Assembly: GCA_020796225.1 (NCBI GenBank)
Contig: CM036756.1
Span: 45,921,363-45,985,362, forward strand
DNA: 64,000 nucleotides
Reading direction: 5' to 3'
From: Arion vulgaris
Taxonomy: Eukaryota > Mollusca > Gastropoda > Stylommatophora > Arionidae
Position 1 is the stretch's first letter; every line of letters begins with the position of its first letter. This document shows positions 32,846 through 43,511 of this stretch, piece after piece. Below the pieces are notes generated by a model, which was not told the DNA's origin, ran no database searches, and saw only the letters and a list, made by a program, of their open reading frames with translations. Made by a program: the position numbers and the translations under genes.

Positions 32846-33396
32846 TAATATGCAAAACATTTAGCCGAAATTCAGAAATGTCTATCCTACATTACTAGAA
32901 ATCTAATTGGGGAAAAGTACTCACGTTCTCTCCCAAATCACACAAATCACAAAGAGTCGTTAAGCTAGTTTGAACAAAACAAATAAGAAGGACACAAACA
33001 AACAACAACAAAACTAAATTATCAGTAATGAATATCAGTATTTCAAACACATTTCATCAATGTAATGACCATTGTCTCATAGAATTATTTAACTTGCAAT
33101 AAAGCACAGCGCGTTCTATCAGACGTATATAAAAACCAGCTTCCATTAATGGAATTTCGATTTCCCGATTGAACCGAACAGTATATATGTTAGATGAGGC
33201 ATGGTATTTTTGTATATTGATAACCAACTAATTATTATGTAGATCTTATTTTAAGAATTGATTAAAAAATAGCACGGGGGACTTGGCGCTTGGGTACCAA
33301 CTAATGCAGTCCATTTTTCTCAGTTCTTGATCGAACAATCATGATTAACTAGTTATTGTATATATCTGGAAGTAAGTATTATCTATTTATGCTTTA
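32846..33396. other. Unassigned DNA with a SINE-A scrap
   Basis: CACAAATCACAAAGAGTCG at about 32938-32957 matches the SINE-A core. Otherwise nothing was recognised. Confidence 0.4.
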
Positions 33397-35872
33397 GGTC
33401 CCTCTCAGCACATCTATGTTCTCTTCCTGTCACATTCTCAACACATCTATGTTCTCTTCTGTCCCATTCTCAGCACATCTATGTTCTCTTCCTGTCCCAT
33501 TCTCAGCACATCTATGTTTTCTTCCCGTCCCATTCTCAGCACATCTATGTTCTCTTCCTGTCCCCTTCTCACATCTATGTTCTCTTCCTGTCCCATTCTC
33601 AGCACATCTATGTTCTCTTCCTGTCCCATTCTCAGCACATCTATGTTCTCTTCCTGTCCCATTCTCAGCACATCTATGTTCTCTTCCTGTCCCATTCTCA
33701 GCACATCTATGTTCTCTTCCTGTCCCATTCTCAGCACATCTATGTTCTCTTCCTGTCCCATTCTCAGCACATCTATGTTCTCTTCCTGTCCCATTCTCAA
33801 CACATCTATGTTCTCTTCCTGTCCCATTCTCAGCACATCTATGTTTCTCTTCCTGTCCCATTCTCAGCACATCTATGTTCTCTTCCTGTCCCATTCTCAA
33901 CACATCTATGTTCTCTTCCTGTTCCATTCTCAACACATCTATGTTCTCTTTGTGTCCCATTCTCAGCACATCTATGTTCTCTTCCTGTCCCATTCTCAAC
34001 ACATCTATGTTCTCTTTGTGTCCCATTCTCAGCACATCTATGTTCTCTTCCTGTCCCATTCTCAACACATCTATGTTCTCTTTGTGTCCCATTCTCAACA
34101 CATCTATGTTCTCTTTGTGTCCCATTCTCAGCACATCTATGTTCTCTTCCTGTCCCATTCTCAACACATCTATGTTCTCTTCCTGTCCCATTCTCAACAT
34201 ATCTATGTTCTCTTTGTGTCCCATTCTCAGCACATCTATGTTTTCTTCCTTTCCCATTCTCAACACATCTATGTTCTCTTCCTGTCCCATTCTCAACACA
34301 TCTATGTTCTCTTTGTGTCCCATTCTCAACACATCTATGTTCTCTTCCTGTCCCATTCTCAGCACATCTATGTTCTCTTCCTGTCCCATTCTCAACACAT
34401 CTATATTCTCTTCCTGTCCCATTCTCAACACATCTATGTTCTCTTCCTGTCCCATTCTCAACACATCTATGTTCTCTTCCTGTCCCATTCTCAACACATC
34501 TATGTTCTCTTTGTGTCCCATTCTCAACACATCTATGTTCTCTTCCTGTCCCATTCTCAGCACATCTATGTTCTCTTCCTGTCCCATTCTCAGCACATCT
34601 ATGTTCTCTTCCTGTCCCATTCTCAGCACATCTATGTTCTCTTCCTGTCCCATTCTCAGCACATCTATGTTCTCTTTCTGTCCCATTCTCAACACATCTA
34701 TGTTCTCTTCCTGTCCCATTCTCAGCACATCTATGTTCTCTTCCTGTCCCATTCTCAGCACATCTATGTTCTCTTCCTGTCCCATTCTCAGCACATCTAT
34801 GTTCTCTTCCTGTCCCATTCTCAACACATCTATGTTCTCTTCCTGTTCCATTCTCAACACATCTATGTTCTCTTTGTGTCCCATTCTCAGCACATCTATG
34901 TTCTCTTCCTGTCCCATTCTCAACACATCTATGTTCTCTTTGTGTCCCATTCTCAGCACATCTATGTTCTCTTCCTGTCCCATTCTCAACACATCTATGT
35001 TCTCTTTGTGTCCCATTCTCAACACATCTATGTTCTCTTTGTGTCCCATTCTCAGCACATCTATGTTCTCTTCCTGTCCCATTCTCAACACATCTATGTT
35101 CTCTTCCTGTCCCATTCTCAACATATCTATGTTCTCTTTGTGTCCCATTCTCAGCACATCTATGTTTTCTTCCTGTCCCATTCTCAACACATCTATGTTC
35201 TCTTCCTGTCCCATTCTCAACACATCTATGTTCTCTTTGTGTCCCATTCTCAACACATCTATGTTCTCTTCCTGTCCCATTCTCAGCACATCTATGTTCT
35301 CTTCCTGTCCCATTCTCAACACATCTATATTCTCTTCCTGTCCCATTCTCAACACATCTATGTTCTCTTCCTGTCCCATTCTCAACACATCTATGTTCTC
35401 TTCCTGTCCCATTCTCAACACATCTATGTTCTCTTTGTGTCCCATTCTCAACACATCTATTTCTCTTCCTGTCCCATTCTCAGCACATCTATGTTCTCTT
35501 CCTGTCCCATTCTCAACACATCTATATTCTCTTCCTGTCCCATTCTCAACACATCTATGTTCTCTTCCTGTCCCATTCTCAACACATCTATGTTCTCTTC
35601 CTGTCCCATTCTCAACACATCTATGTTCTCTTTGTGTCCCATTCTCAACACATCTATGTTCTCTTCCTGTCCCATTCTCAGCACATCTATGTTCTCTTCC
35701 TGTCCCATTCTCAACACATCTATATTCTCTTCCTGTCCCATTCTCAACACATCTATGTTCTCTTCCTGTCCCATTCTCAACACATCTATGTTCTCTTTGT
35801 GTCCCATTCTCAACACATCTATGTTCTCTTCCTGTCCCATTCTCAGCACATCTATGTTCTCTTCCTGTCCCA
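33397..35872. repeat. 33-bp satellite, about 75 units, with 924-bp higher-order repeat
   Basis: The unit is CAGCACATCTATGTTCTCTTCC plus TGTCCCATTCT. Single-base markers recur exactly 924 bp apart (28 units): the GTTCCATTC variant at 33921 and 34845, CAACATATC at 34195 and 35119, and TCTATATTC at 34400 and 35324. A 6-unit (198-bp) period appears at the right end (CTATAT at 35522 and 35720). 1-bp indels near 33845 and 35460 shift the frames. Because 33 is divisible by three and no unit contains a stop in most frames, open frames of up to 885 codons occur on both strands; these are satellite translations, not genes. Confidence 0.97.
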
Positions 35873-36019
35873 TTTGATACACGTTGCTTTCACACGAGAT
35901 GTCTACCGTTGCCGTTCTGCCACCTTTCTACCAATTGTTTCCCATGTTACACCACAATATTTCAATTCTGTGGCGTAGATGCTAGGTGTTCGTCTTTCGT
36001 GCCAAAGGTACCAGGTTCG
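35873..36019. other. Array flank
   Basis: No feature recognised. Confidence 0.3.
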
Positions 36020-36400
36020 CTCACTCGTGGGGCCATCTGGATATTTTTCCAGAGATCCTTGATCTCCGTGTAGGTGAGATCGAGTTCCGTCCTTTCGGAG
36101 ACAGACGATAAAAAGTTGATCCCATGTTCAAGTCGAGCAGGTAAAAGAACTCTTGGCAGTTCCAAATTGAGAAGAGTATACTGGAAAGATCTGCACGAGC
36201 AAACTTCATTAGAAAAGATTAAAGAATAAAATTCCACCAAAATATCTTCACCATCTTCAAAATTACATCAGGGCCCTCTGCCGGCTAGAGTTCGTGCACT
36301 GCAGCTGAGATCTTTATGTGTAAGAAAGAGATTGGAGCACACATGGTTACTCACCTAAGTGCAATGATGATGGTCCTATCAATCAGTCCAGTTCTTCTGT
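36020..36400 (-). mobile_element. Dispersed repeat R1, copy 1
   Basis: Homologous to 43995-44265 and 44690-45060, with a shorter piece at 57243-57335. Shared strings: GGTGAGATCGAGTTCC, GACGATAAAAAGT, GTAAAAGAAC, CACCATCTTC, GAGCACACATGGTTACTCACC and GATGATGGTCCTATC. On the minus strand each main copy starts with an ORF-like MC(A/T)PIS segment, here broken after KISAAVHEL. The element class is unknown. Confidence 0.75.
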
Positions 36401-36489
36401 GTACACCCGTTGTCCATGAGAGAGTTGTATCCTAGCCAATACCCCTAGCTACTGGTATAAGGAATACGTCAAATTCATCTTCAGTATTT

Positions 36490-36660
36490 TTTATATTTTG
36501 TTTTCGATCCAGAAGTATTTATTGAGCTTTCAGCTCTTCGGTTCGGTGCCATGGACATCTTAACCCTTCGGTTCGGTGCCACGAACACCGTAAATCTGGA
36601 GAACCTGTGGCATTTCTGCCAACCCGCGGAATTGAACCGCGCTCACAGGGGGCTTAGCAT
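36490..36660 (-). mobile_element. SINE-C copy 2
   Basis: GAGCTTTCAGCTCTTCGGTT, AACACCGTAAATCTGGAGAA and GCGGAATTGAACC (inverted B box) align with 25215-25345. The tRNA-like head is shorter than in copy 1. Confidence 0.7.
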
Positions 36661-36664
36661 CTTC

Positions 36665-36865
36665 AGTATTAACTATATATATTCATCTCGTACCGTAATG
36701 CGTTACAAAGTGCCTGCAAGTAATTTATCGATATCGCTTCTGTCCTGGTCAACTTGCTCAATCTCTTCTATTGTATTGTGTCCGGTATTTCTTACCTCTC
36801 TCAGTAAAGTTTGTTTAGGAGTTTCCGTATGGCATCATTTCTTTCTTGAACCCTTTGTCTCCTAC
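36665..36865 (-). mobile_element. LINE-A copy 4, 3' end
   Basis: CTCGTACCGTAATGCGTTAC, AACTTGCTCAATCTCTTC and TCTCTCAGTAAAGTTTG match the inverted LINE-A terminus. TTTCTTTCTTGAACCCTTTG leads directly into the 24-bp array. Confidence 0.82.
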
Positions 36866-37410
36866 TTCAATATCTGCTTTGTCTCCCACTTCAATACCTG
36901 CTTTGTCTCCCACTTCAATACCTGCTTTGTCTCCCACTTCAATACCTGCTTTGTCTTCCACTTCAATACCTGCTTTGTCTTCCACTTCAATACCTGCTTT
37001 GTCTTCCACTTCAATACCTGCTTTGTCTCTCACTTCAATACCTGCTTTGTCTGCACTTAATACCTGCTTTGTCTTCCACTTCAATACCTGCTTTGTCTTC
37101 CACTTCAATACCTGCTTTGTCTCTCACTTCAATACCTGCTTTGTCTCTCACTTCAATACCTGCTTTGTTTTCCACTTCAATACCTGCTTTGTCTTCCACT
37201 TCAATACCTGCTTTGTCTCCCACTTCAATACCTGCTTTGTCTTCCACTTCAATACCTGCTTTGTCTCCACTTCAATACCTGCTTTGTCTTTCCCCTTCAA
37301 TACCTGCTTTGTCTCTCACTTCAATACCTGCTTTGTCTTCCACTTCAATACCTGCTTTGTCTTCCACTTCAATACCTGCTTTGTCTTCCACTTCAATACC
37401 TGCTTTCTCC
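36862..37410. repeat. 24-bp minisatellite derived from LINE-A coding sequence
   Basis: About 23 units of TCCCACTTCAATACCTGCTT plus TGTC, with CTCCC, CTTCC and CTCTC variants. The unit corresponds to the inverted LINE-A segment at 17963-17985 (20 of 21 positions identical to CCCACTTCAATGCCTGCTTT and the next G), in the position expected for that segment after GAACCCTTTG. The array therefore expanded inside LINE-A copy 4. Confidence 0.9.
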
Positions 37411-37731
37411 TCATTTTCTTGTATTCCGTCTCAACTCCGTCTCAGGTGTTCCTGTGTCTTCCCCTACCTCTATTGTCCTGGGGTTTTTCATCAGATCTGG
37501 TCTTGTGATGATGTTAGAGGGGTTAAATAATAACTTGTAACACTGATTATTAACTTGTGACACAACAGTATTTTGCACGCTGATATTGTTTGGTTAAACA
37601 TACTAAATTGATGATGCTCGTTCATCACGGGTGATGATGACCACACAAATGTTCATCCAAAGGAATGTAGTTGCGCTATGTTTGTCTGTGTGTGCGTAGA
37701 TGACTAGTGAGCCCGATACGGGCTTGAAATG
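37411..37731. other. Unassigned DNA
   Basis: No feature recognised. Confidence 0.35.
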
Positions 37732-37744
37732 TGAAACATACTAA

Positions 37745-38350
37745 ATTACACATACCTTGGTAGCAACTTAGACACATAAGGGGGGAACAAACAAAGATGT
37801 CAAGATGAGAATACCAGAAGCAAGGGGAGACTTCATTGCATTGAGTAAGATATGGAAGTCAAGGGAGATCAAAACAAACACAAAGCTGACAATCTTTCAA
37901 TTAAGTGTGAAGTCAGTGTTGTTCTATGCCTCGGAAACATGGAAGATAACAAAAGAAACCACCAGAAAATTACAGTCCTTCATAAATGGATGTTTACGAA
38001 GAATATAGGGACTGAAGTGGTATGATAAGATTACAAACGAGGAACTCAGAGAAAGAACTAAGCAGATATCCGTGGAGAAAGAGCTACGGAAGAGATGCTG
38101 GGGATGGCTAGAACATACATTGATAAGACCGACCGGAAGCATTGCAAGACAAGCACTGTTTGTTTTGGAACCTGCAAGGAAAAGGAGTGGGGAAGTCCTA
38201 GACATACCTGGAGAAGAGAGTTGGAGGCTGATATGAAAAGGATAGGTAAAACATGAAACGAATTGGAAAGGATGGCAGGAGAGAGGAAGAGTTGGAAGAA
38301 GTTTGTTGAAGACCTGTGCTCCGTTGGGAGTTTAAAGGTGAAGAAGAAGA
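37745..38350 (+). mobile_element. LINE-J, 5'-truncated, 13-bp TSD
   Basis: Plus-strand coding fragments: TYLGSN (about 37753), SKIWKSREIKTNTKLTIFQL (37840-37900), LFYASETWKITKETTRKLQS (37920-37980), CLRRI, then a stop and LKWYDKITNEELRERTKQIS, RKRCWGWLEHTL. This is the region after the RT palm in a LINE protein. The tail GAAGAAGAAGA ends at 38350. TGAAACATACTAA flanks it at 37732-37744 and 38351-38363, a perfect 13-bp TSD. Confidence 0.9.
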
Positions 38351-38409
38351 TGAAACATACTAAGTATATTATGCAAATGTAAAAACTAAATATTTCTTAT
38401 AATTTTGTG

Positions 38410-38515
38410 AGACGGTAAGATTTTTGCAGACAAGTTGTATGGAAAGTGGAGAGTTTGAACATATCTTGTTCTGTCATTCTGATTCGTATAGCAAAGTTGC
38501 TAACACACAGCTGCA
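38410..38515 (-). mobile_element. LINE-F scrap
   Basis: TTTTGCAGACAAGTTGTATG, GAACATATCTTGTT and ATTCTGATTCGTATAG match 2230-2275 and 57670-57750. Confidence 0.6.
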
Positions 38516-38799
38516 CTATATATTAATCTTGGTTCTGATGCTGTATTAGACTGATTTTCAGAACATCTGAAGGGTTATGATAGCACTTTGTGTCTTACTC
38601 AGTATGTTATTAATTCACAGATCCAGTGTTTGTGTGGTAACTAATAACACTCCCGTGATATGTGACAGCACAATAACACCGGTCGTTATGAATCTTACAA
38701 AGCACAAAGCTAGCATCTACAACGATCCTTACTCAACGGCCGAATCCACAAACTCCTAACTGCTGTCCTATTAATTACATATATATATATATATATATA
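38516..38799. other. Unassigned DNA ending in an (AT)n run
   Basis: An (AT)n microsatellite of about 20 bp lies at 38777-38798. Nothing else was recognised. Confidence 0.4.
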
Positions 38800-39240
38800 A
38801 ACAATAATAATGAAGATAAAATGAAACGAATTCAGGAGAAATGATGAAATCAGATAAATGTCTGATCGACCATTAGTAAAACTGTTATAACAATGAGATG
38901 ATGGAGATATGTTGGGCATACCTTGAGGAGAACAGATAAATGTCTGATCGACCACTAGTAAAACTGTTATAACAATGAGATGATTGAAATATGTTGGGCA
39001 TACCTTGAGAAGAAATGATCAAAGAATCACAAATCATGCACTGTAGCAGGAGGCAAAGAGTTCAAGAAAGCAATAACTCCTTAGGGAAACACTAAGGCGA
39101 ACTTTGCTGAGAGAGGCAAGTAATATCGGACTCAATTCCATGGAAGAGATTGAGCGAGTTGCCGAGGGCAGAGCGGTATGGAGAAATTACTTGCTATATA
39201 ACGTATAACGGTACAAGAGGAATATATATATATAATGATA
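38800..39240 (+). mobile_element. LINE-A copy 5 with internal 80-bp duplication
   Basis: Matches 17825-18160 from ATGAAACGAATTCAGGAG to the terminus GGTACAAGAGGAATATATA. A segment starting AGATAAATGTCTGATCGACC is present twice in direct order (about 38853-38933 and 38934-39011). The copy is divergent. Confidence 0.82.
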
Positions 39241-39665
39241 TAAGCAGAAATTCGCAAAGTGTCTGTAATGCGAAGCAGCTCTGATATGATAGTTAATTAT
39301 CATTTATATTATCAAACATTCAAATTGTTTCAAACACACAGAAATTCCAACAGATTGATCAATGACAAGAACGTGTCATTGATGTCGAACGTTTGTATAA
39401 ATAAATAAGAAACTGTTTGTATCTACAAATGAAACAACATCATTGTCAATGCTAATATAAATAAAATACAAATAAATTATACAAACAAAGTTCAGTCTGT
39501 GATCTTGCATCTAGAGTCGGGTAGGGACAAGGGATTATTTAATTTACATTTACAGGAACCGAACATGTGAACTGTTTTTCTAATTAGTCGATGAACCATA
39601 TAGGATGTAACATTTGTTACAGTTTGAATTGATCATCATCATCATCATCATCATTTTCATCAAAT
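39241..39665. other. AT-rich unassigned DNA with short (ATC)n run
   Basis: (ATC)n at about 39632-39653. No other feature. Confidence 0.4.
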
Positions 39666-39667
39666 AT

Positions 39668-39870
39668 CATGTTCTTTGCAGATCGTTGCTCTCATTACAA
39701 GCCGATTGAAAAACTTAGATCATCTCGCTCGTCAGTAATCTTGCTTTCTTCATCATTGTGCTCAATGTTTTCTTCCTGTCCTTTTGCTACCGTTGTCTTG
39801 GCTGTCCCCTGCCTTGCTTTCCTGGACTCAATTATTTCTCTCTCTAAGGCACTATGACCAAAACATGTTA
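39668..39870 (-). pseudogene. LINE-E C-terminal fragment
   Basis: Minus-strand SPGKQGRGQPRQR and degenerate continuation; aligns with 2300-2470 and 25940-26035. Confidence 0.5.
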
Positions 39871-40214
39871 CCATTCCCTCCTAGACATGATGTTGTTTTT
39901 GAACCAAAGTTCCCCGATGTTCAGATCTTGAAGAATGTTCACATGTCTCCTCTCTTCTTACTTTTTATCCCTATTTCTGGTTTTTCTTCTGATTGAGTTC
40001 CAGTCCAACAGCCTGGATGTGCTAGTTACGGCGGCAGGATGTGTTCCTGGACATCTTTATGTATGTGAGATACAAGTGTGGTGTCATCAATAACAACTAT
40101 ATTTTCTAATGTAGATGTGAGAGTCCATTTGATATCTCTTGCCTTATCTTCAGTTGTTTTACGTGGCATAACCCAATCTACGACAATGTTGAATAGTAGG
40201 GCTGACATTAACTA

Positions 40215-40472
40215 CAGGGTGTTCAACTTAAAAGCAGCCCCAGTGATAAATAGAAATTTGCCAGGTACGCATTGCATCTCGTCTATTTACTATTTAAACC
40301 GATTCTGACTAGCTTGTCCTACGTCACATTTGTTCATCGCCCCTTCCCGCACTACAATTACACATCATCACACAACCTTGACCTATACTACGTCATAACT
40401 GAACCTTCTCATTTCCATACATATATGCCAGATTAGCTCTATTCACGGGCTGCGTTTAATTTGAACACCCTG
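40215..40472. mobile_element. Mariner/Tc1-like MITE, 258 bp, TA target duplication
   Basis: The ends CAGGGTGTTCAACTTAAAAG (40215) and, inverted, CAGGGTGTTCAAATTAAACG (from 40472) match at 24 of 26 positions when extended to GCAGCCC. Each end is flanked by TA (40213-40214 and 40473-40474). The interior has no transposase. It sits in LINE-K. Confidence 0.88.
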
Positions 40473-40554
40473 TATAATTGAGGCCAGATTGTTTTTGCTT
40501 CAAAATTCAGCCCGGAAGTTTGAATTACTGCTTGTGAACTTGCTGTATCAGCTT

Positions 40555-40860
40555 TTCATGATGTTTATCGAACACAGAGAAAATGTCATATCATCTTTTC
40601 ATGATGTTTATCGAACACAGAGAAAATGTCATACATCTTTTATGGTTTATCGAACACAGAGAAAATGTCATATCATCTTTTCATGATGTTTATCGAACAC
40701 AGAGAAAATGTCATATCATCTTTTCATGATGTTTATCGAACACAGAGAAAATGTCATATCATCTTTTCATAATGTTTATCGAACACAGAGAAAATGTCAT
40801 ATCATCTTAGAATAACACAAAAGAAATGTCATGTATCTTCTTCAAATGTTTATCGCACAG
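40555..40860. repeat. 43-bp minisatellite inside LINE-K
   Basis: About 6 units of GTTTATCGAACACAGAGAAA plus ATGTCATATCATCTTTTCATGAT; the third unit is shortened and the last two are degenerate. Confidence 0.93.
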
Positions 40861-41079
40861 AAAAAGTTTATATATAAGTTTATTGCACATTCTATCGTTT
40901 TTCATATGTTTATCGAAAGAGAAATTTTGTGCATATACAGCAACTCCTTTACGAATTCCAACTTGTTTCTTTCTCAACATCTTACCTACTGCTTCATGAA
41001 TGTGCTGCACGACGATTTTACTGAAAACTTTGCTTGGAACGGGAAGAACGTTATTTCGTGCCAGTTTTGACAATCGCTA

Positions 41080-41665
41080 AGGGAGCTCTTCTTGGCTCTT
41101 GTTGTTGATTATGAATCTAATATTATTCAAAATTTGCTACATTTTCCCCCCTTTCTTCATTACTGATAGCTGTTCCCGGTTGTCATCTTGTTTTATTAGT
41201 AGATATAATCTCAGTTTTCTTTGTATTCATGAAGAAATGCGCCGAAATTCATTGTGTTTATTAACAGAGAAAGCGAGCTGCTCTAATCCCTTGAAACTAT
41301 AACAGTATAATAGTTTGGCTAATATAGGATATATTTATCACAAGTGTATGAATATTCATTTCATTCTGCAGTATTTTTGATAGTGCATTGCAAAGCTAAG
41401 ATATCCCATGATGATCATGAAATGCAATAAAACCCGTGATGAATCGTATACGAATTCCAAATTTTCTCAATCATAGCCAGATGCGTTTTAGCACGGGGAA
41501 TGGATTTATGACTATGCATAGGTTTTTTCATATAAATTTCCCTACGTTAATATAACAAAAAAGACCGAGGTCTGTGGTTGAAAGCTGCCGTGTCGCAGAA
41601 AAAAAATGGCTTAAACTTTAGTTATCAGGAAAATATAAATTATGATTTAATGGGGAGAGAGATTC
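41080..41665. other. Unassigned AT-rich DNA
   Basis: No feature recognised. Confidence 0.4.
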
Positions 41666-41669
41666 CCGA

Positions 41670-41895
41670 TATCATAGTGGACACGCTTCTTTGGCACATG
41701 TCCGGATTCAACTCCGCAGTTGGCAGGGAGTTTATTTCCCACCGTATCAACTCTGAGGTCGACCACAGCCAACTCTAGATAAGTTTATAGTTGGCTCTGG
41801 ATCGACCCAGCCTCAGTTGGGTACGAGAAAAGCACCGAGAAGTAAAGTCGGACGGCGTGATGTTGACCCCATCACACATCGTGTTTCTTAGAAAC
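41670..41895 (+). mobile_element. SINE-D copy 1
   Basis: A B-box-like GGATTCAACTCC at 41704-41715, followed by a body with CAGCCTCAGTTGGGTACGAG, AAAAGCACCGAGAAGTAAAG and GACCCCATCACACATCGTG. The body aligns with the minus-strand copy at 42655-42915. Confidence 0.68.
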
Positions 41896-42399
41896 GAAAT
41901 CATCATCCACTTTCTACTTGTTTGTACAAACAGAGATCTGACCAATAATTCATTTCTTGTTTATTTAGTACAGTACTATTGACACTTGACTAGCGGAAAT
42001 GAATGGAGCACGTTACATTGAACACCACTTGGCACGCGCGAGAAGTAATCTCAAACTGACCTGATTAAACATTCAGAGCAATAGGTCATGACCTATATTA
42101 ATCTTAGTTCCAGAAGAAATCTCACGACTAATATCATAAATGAAATAGGTCAGTTTGACAACCATTCAGTGCAGATTTGTAGTGGACCAGATGCTGGGTA
42201 TTATAAGTTGATTACGCGACCTTCATTACCTTGAACTGTTTAACAATAGTGCACACCAATTGGATAAAAATTGTAACAGAGGGAAAGAAAGTATAATTAT
42301 GTCTGCGATGTTCATGTGCTTGAATATCTTCTATCCATCTCTCAGTAAATTAAGTAAAGGTAAATGATACATTTTGATACCTTGAGGTATGTTGGGTAA
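41896..42399. other. Unassigned DNA
   Basis: No feature recognised. Confidence 0.35.
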
Positions 42400-42640
42400 C
42401 GTGAGCATCTGTAGCTCTAGCGGTAGTGAGCTCGATAACAGACCCAAGCGTACCTTGTTCAAACCCCACGGTGGGCAAGTTTGGAAGCAAATTCGTTTCC
42501 GTGAGGTTTTTACAAAAGGTAAAATATACCTCACCGTTCAGAAAGCAATGGCAAACTACTGAACATATAAGTGGTGCCTAGAAAATCAACGACTCGTTTA
42601 CTGTGGTTGATGGCTACGTCCTTTGGGAGATGCCACGATT
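42400..42640 (+). mobile_element. tRNA-like SINE remnant
   Basis: CTGTAGCTCTAGCGGTAGTG (A-box-like, about 42409-42428) and CTTGTTCAAACCCC (B-box-like, about 42454-42468) are spaced as in a tRNA. They are followed by AAAGCAATGGCAAACTACTG and GGGAGATGCCACGATTTTC. No acceptor stem, so it is treated as a pol III-derived SINE, not a tRNA gene. Confidence 0.55.
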
Positions 42641-42654
42641 TTCATTTTCATATT

Positions 42655-42915
42655 GGGTAATGCGGTGTTAGACCTGTCCTGTATTTTTCATTGATTGTCG
42701 TCGGCACACGATGGGAGATGTGGTCATCATCAGGTCGGCACATGATGGGAGATGTGGTCATCATCAGGTCGGCCGCCTTTTCTTCCCAGTGCTTTACCTG
42801 GTACCCAATTGAGGCTAAGTCGACCTGAGAGCTGTTACGGTCAGAAACCCATACCACGCCTACTGTGGATTTGAACCCAGACCACTAGTCTAAGAAGCAA
42901 GTTCAATAGCAACTA
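42655..42915 (-). mobile_element. SINE-D copy 2 with tRNA-like head
   Basis: In minus sense: GCGGTAGTAGCGTAGTTGCT (A-box-like), TGGTCTGGGTTCAAATCC (B box, about 42867-42884), then CTCAATTGGGTACCAGGTAA and AAGCACTGGGAAGAAAAGG. A 34-bp tandem duplication (CGGCACATGATGGGAGATG) lies near 42701-42768. Confidence 0.75.
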
Positions 42916-43104
42916 CGCTACTACCGCTCTTCTCAGTAAAGTCGAGTAAAATATACTACAGTAAATGAAACTAAATTAAAATAAATCAAACTAAATTTAT
43001 ATAATGTAAACTAAACTCAAGCAAATGAAAGTAAAGTAAAATAAATGATACTACTCTAATATAAACGAAGCTAAACTAAGCAAAACTTTAAACATACAAA
43101 TACC

Positions 43105-43245
43105 TAGAATTATTGCTGGAGCTACGGAGTTCGAGCTTTGTGCAACACTCTCAGCAGGTGACGTGCTATTTCTGTCCACAGAGACAGAGCCATGTTGGGA
43201 AACCCGGTGCAATGAAGACAATACTTCACTCAGAGATCCTTTCAA
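43105..43245 (+). mobile_element. SINE-B copy 3
   Basis: AGAATTATTGCTGGAGCTAC, GGAGTTCGAGCTTTGTGC and AAACCCGGTGCAATGAAG align with 13160-13270. It is flanked on both sides by AAACTAA/CAAGTAAA low-complexity repeats. Confidence 0.7.
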
Positions 43246-43505
43246 GTAATCTCAACTAAGCTCATATAAACTCAACTAAGCTCAAGTAAACTCAACTAAG
43301 CTCAAGTAAACTCAACTAAGCTCAAGTAAACTCAACTAAGTTCAAGTAAACTCAACTAAGTTCAAGTAAACTCAACTAAGCTCATATAAACTCAACTAAG
43401 CTCAAGTAAACTCAACTAAGCTCAAGTAAACAAACTAGCTCAAGTAAACTCAACTAAGCTCAAGTAAACTCAACTAAGCTCAAGTAAACAAAACTAAGAT
43501 CAAGT
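43246..43505. repeat. 20-bp minisatellite (CTCAAGTAAACTCAACTAAG)
   Basis: About 12 units, clean in the middle, degenerate at the right. The sequence before SINE-B copy 3 (42930-43085) is a looser version of the same motif. Confidence 0.95.
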
Positions 43506-43511
43506 AAACCA

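Larger units (their letters stand above)
40026..41075 (-). pseudogene. LINE-K reverse transcriptase, interrupted by MITE and minisatellite
   Basis: Right part (41075 to about 40870): LPVPSKVFSKIVVQHIHEAV then KMLRKKQVGIRKG, an early RT block. Left part (40208-40026): MSALLFNIVVDWVM, then a substituted catalytic motif (IDDTTLVSH where FADDxALVSH is expected). Between them lie a 43-bp array (40555-40860) and a mariner-like MITE (40215-40472), with a short stretch of probable RT sequence at 40475-40550. The block order is canonical for a minus-strand LINE of the LINE-A/LINE-J type. No intact frame. Confidence 0.72.

Noticed and set aside
33416..36073. Very long open frame that could be called a repetitive secreted protein gene
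   Set aside because: It is the translation of a 33-bp satellite with no stop in most frames on both strands; variants do not respect codon positions and there is no other gene structure.
33397..39870. Derivation of the 33-bp satellite from LINE-E
   Set aside because: Only about 16 bp (GACAGGAAGAAAACAT at 39770 inverted) resemble the unit and flanks do not align, unlike the convincing LINE-A case at 36862.
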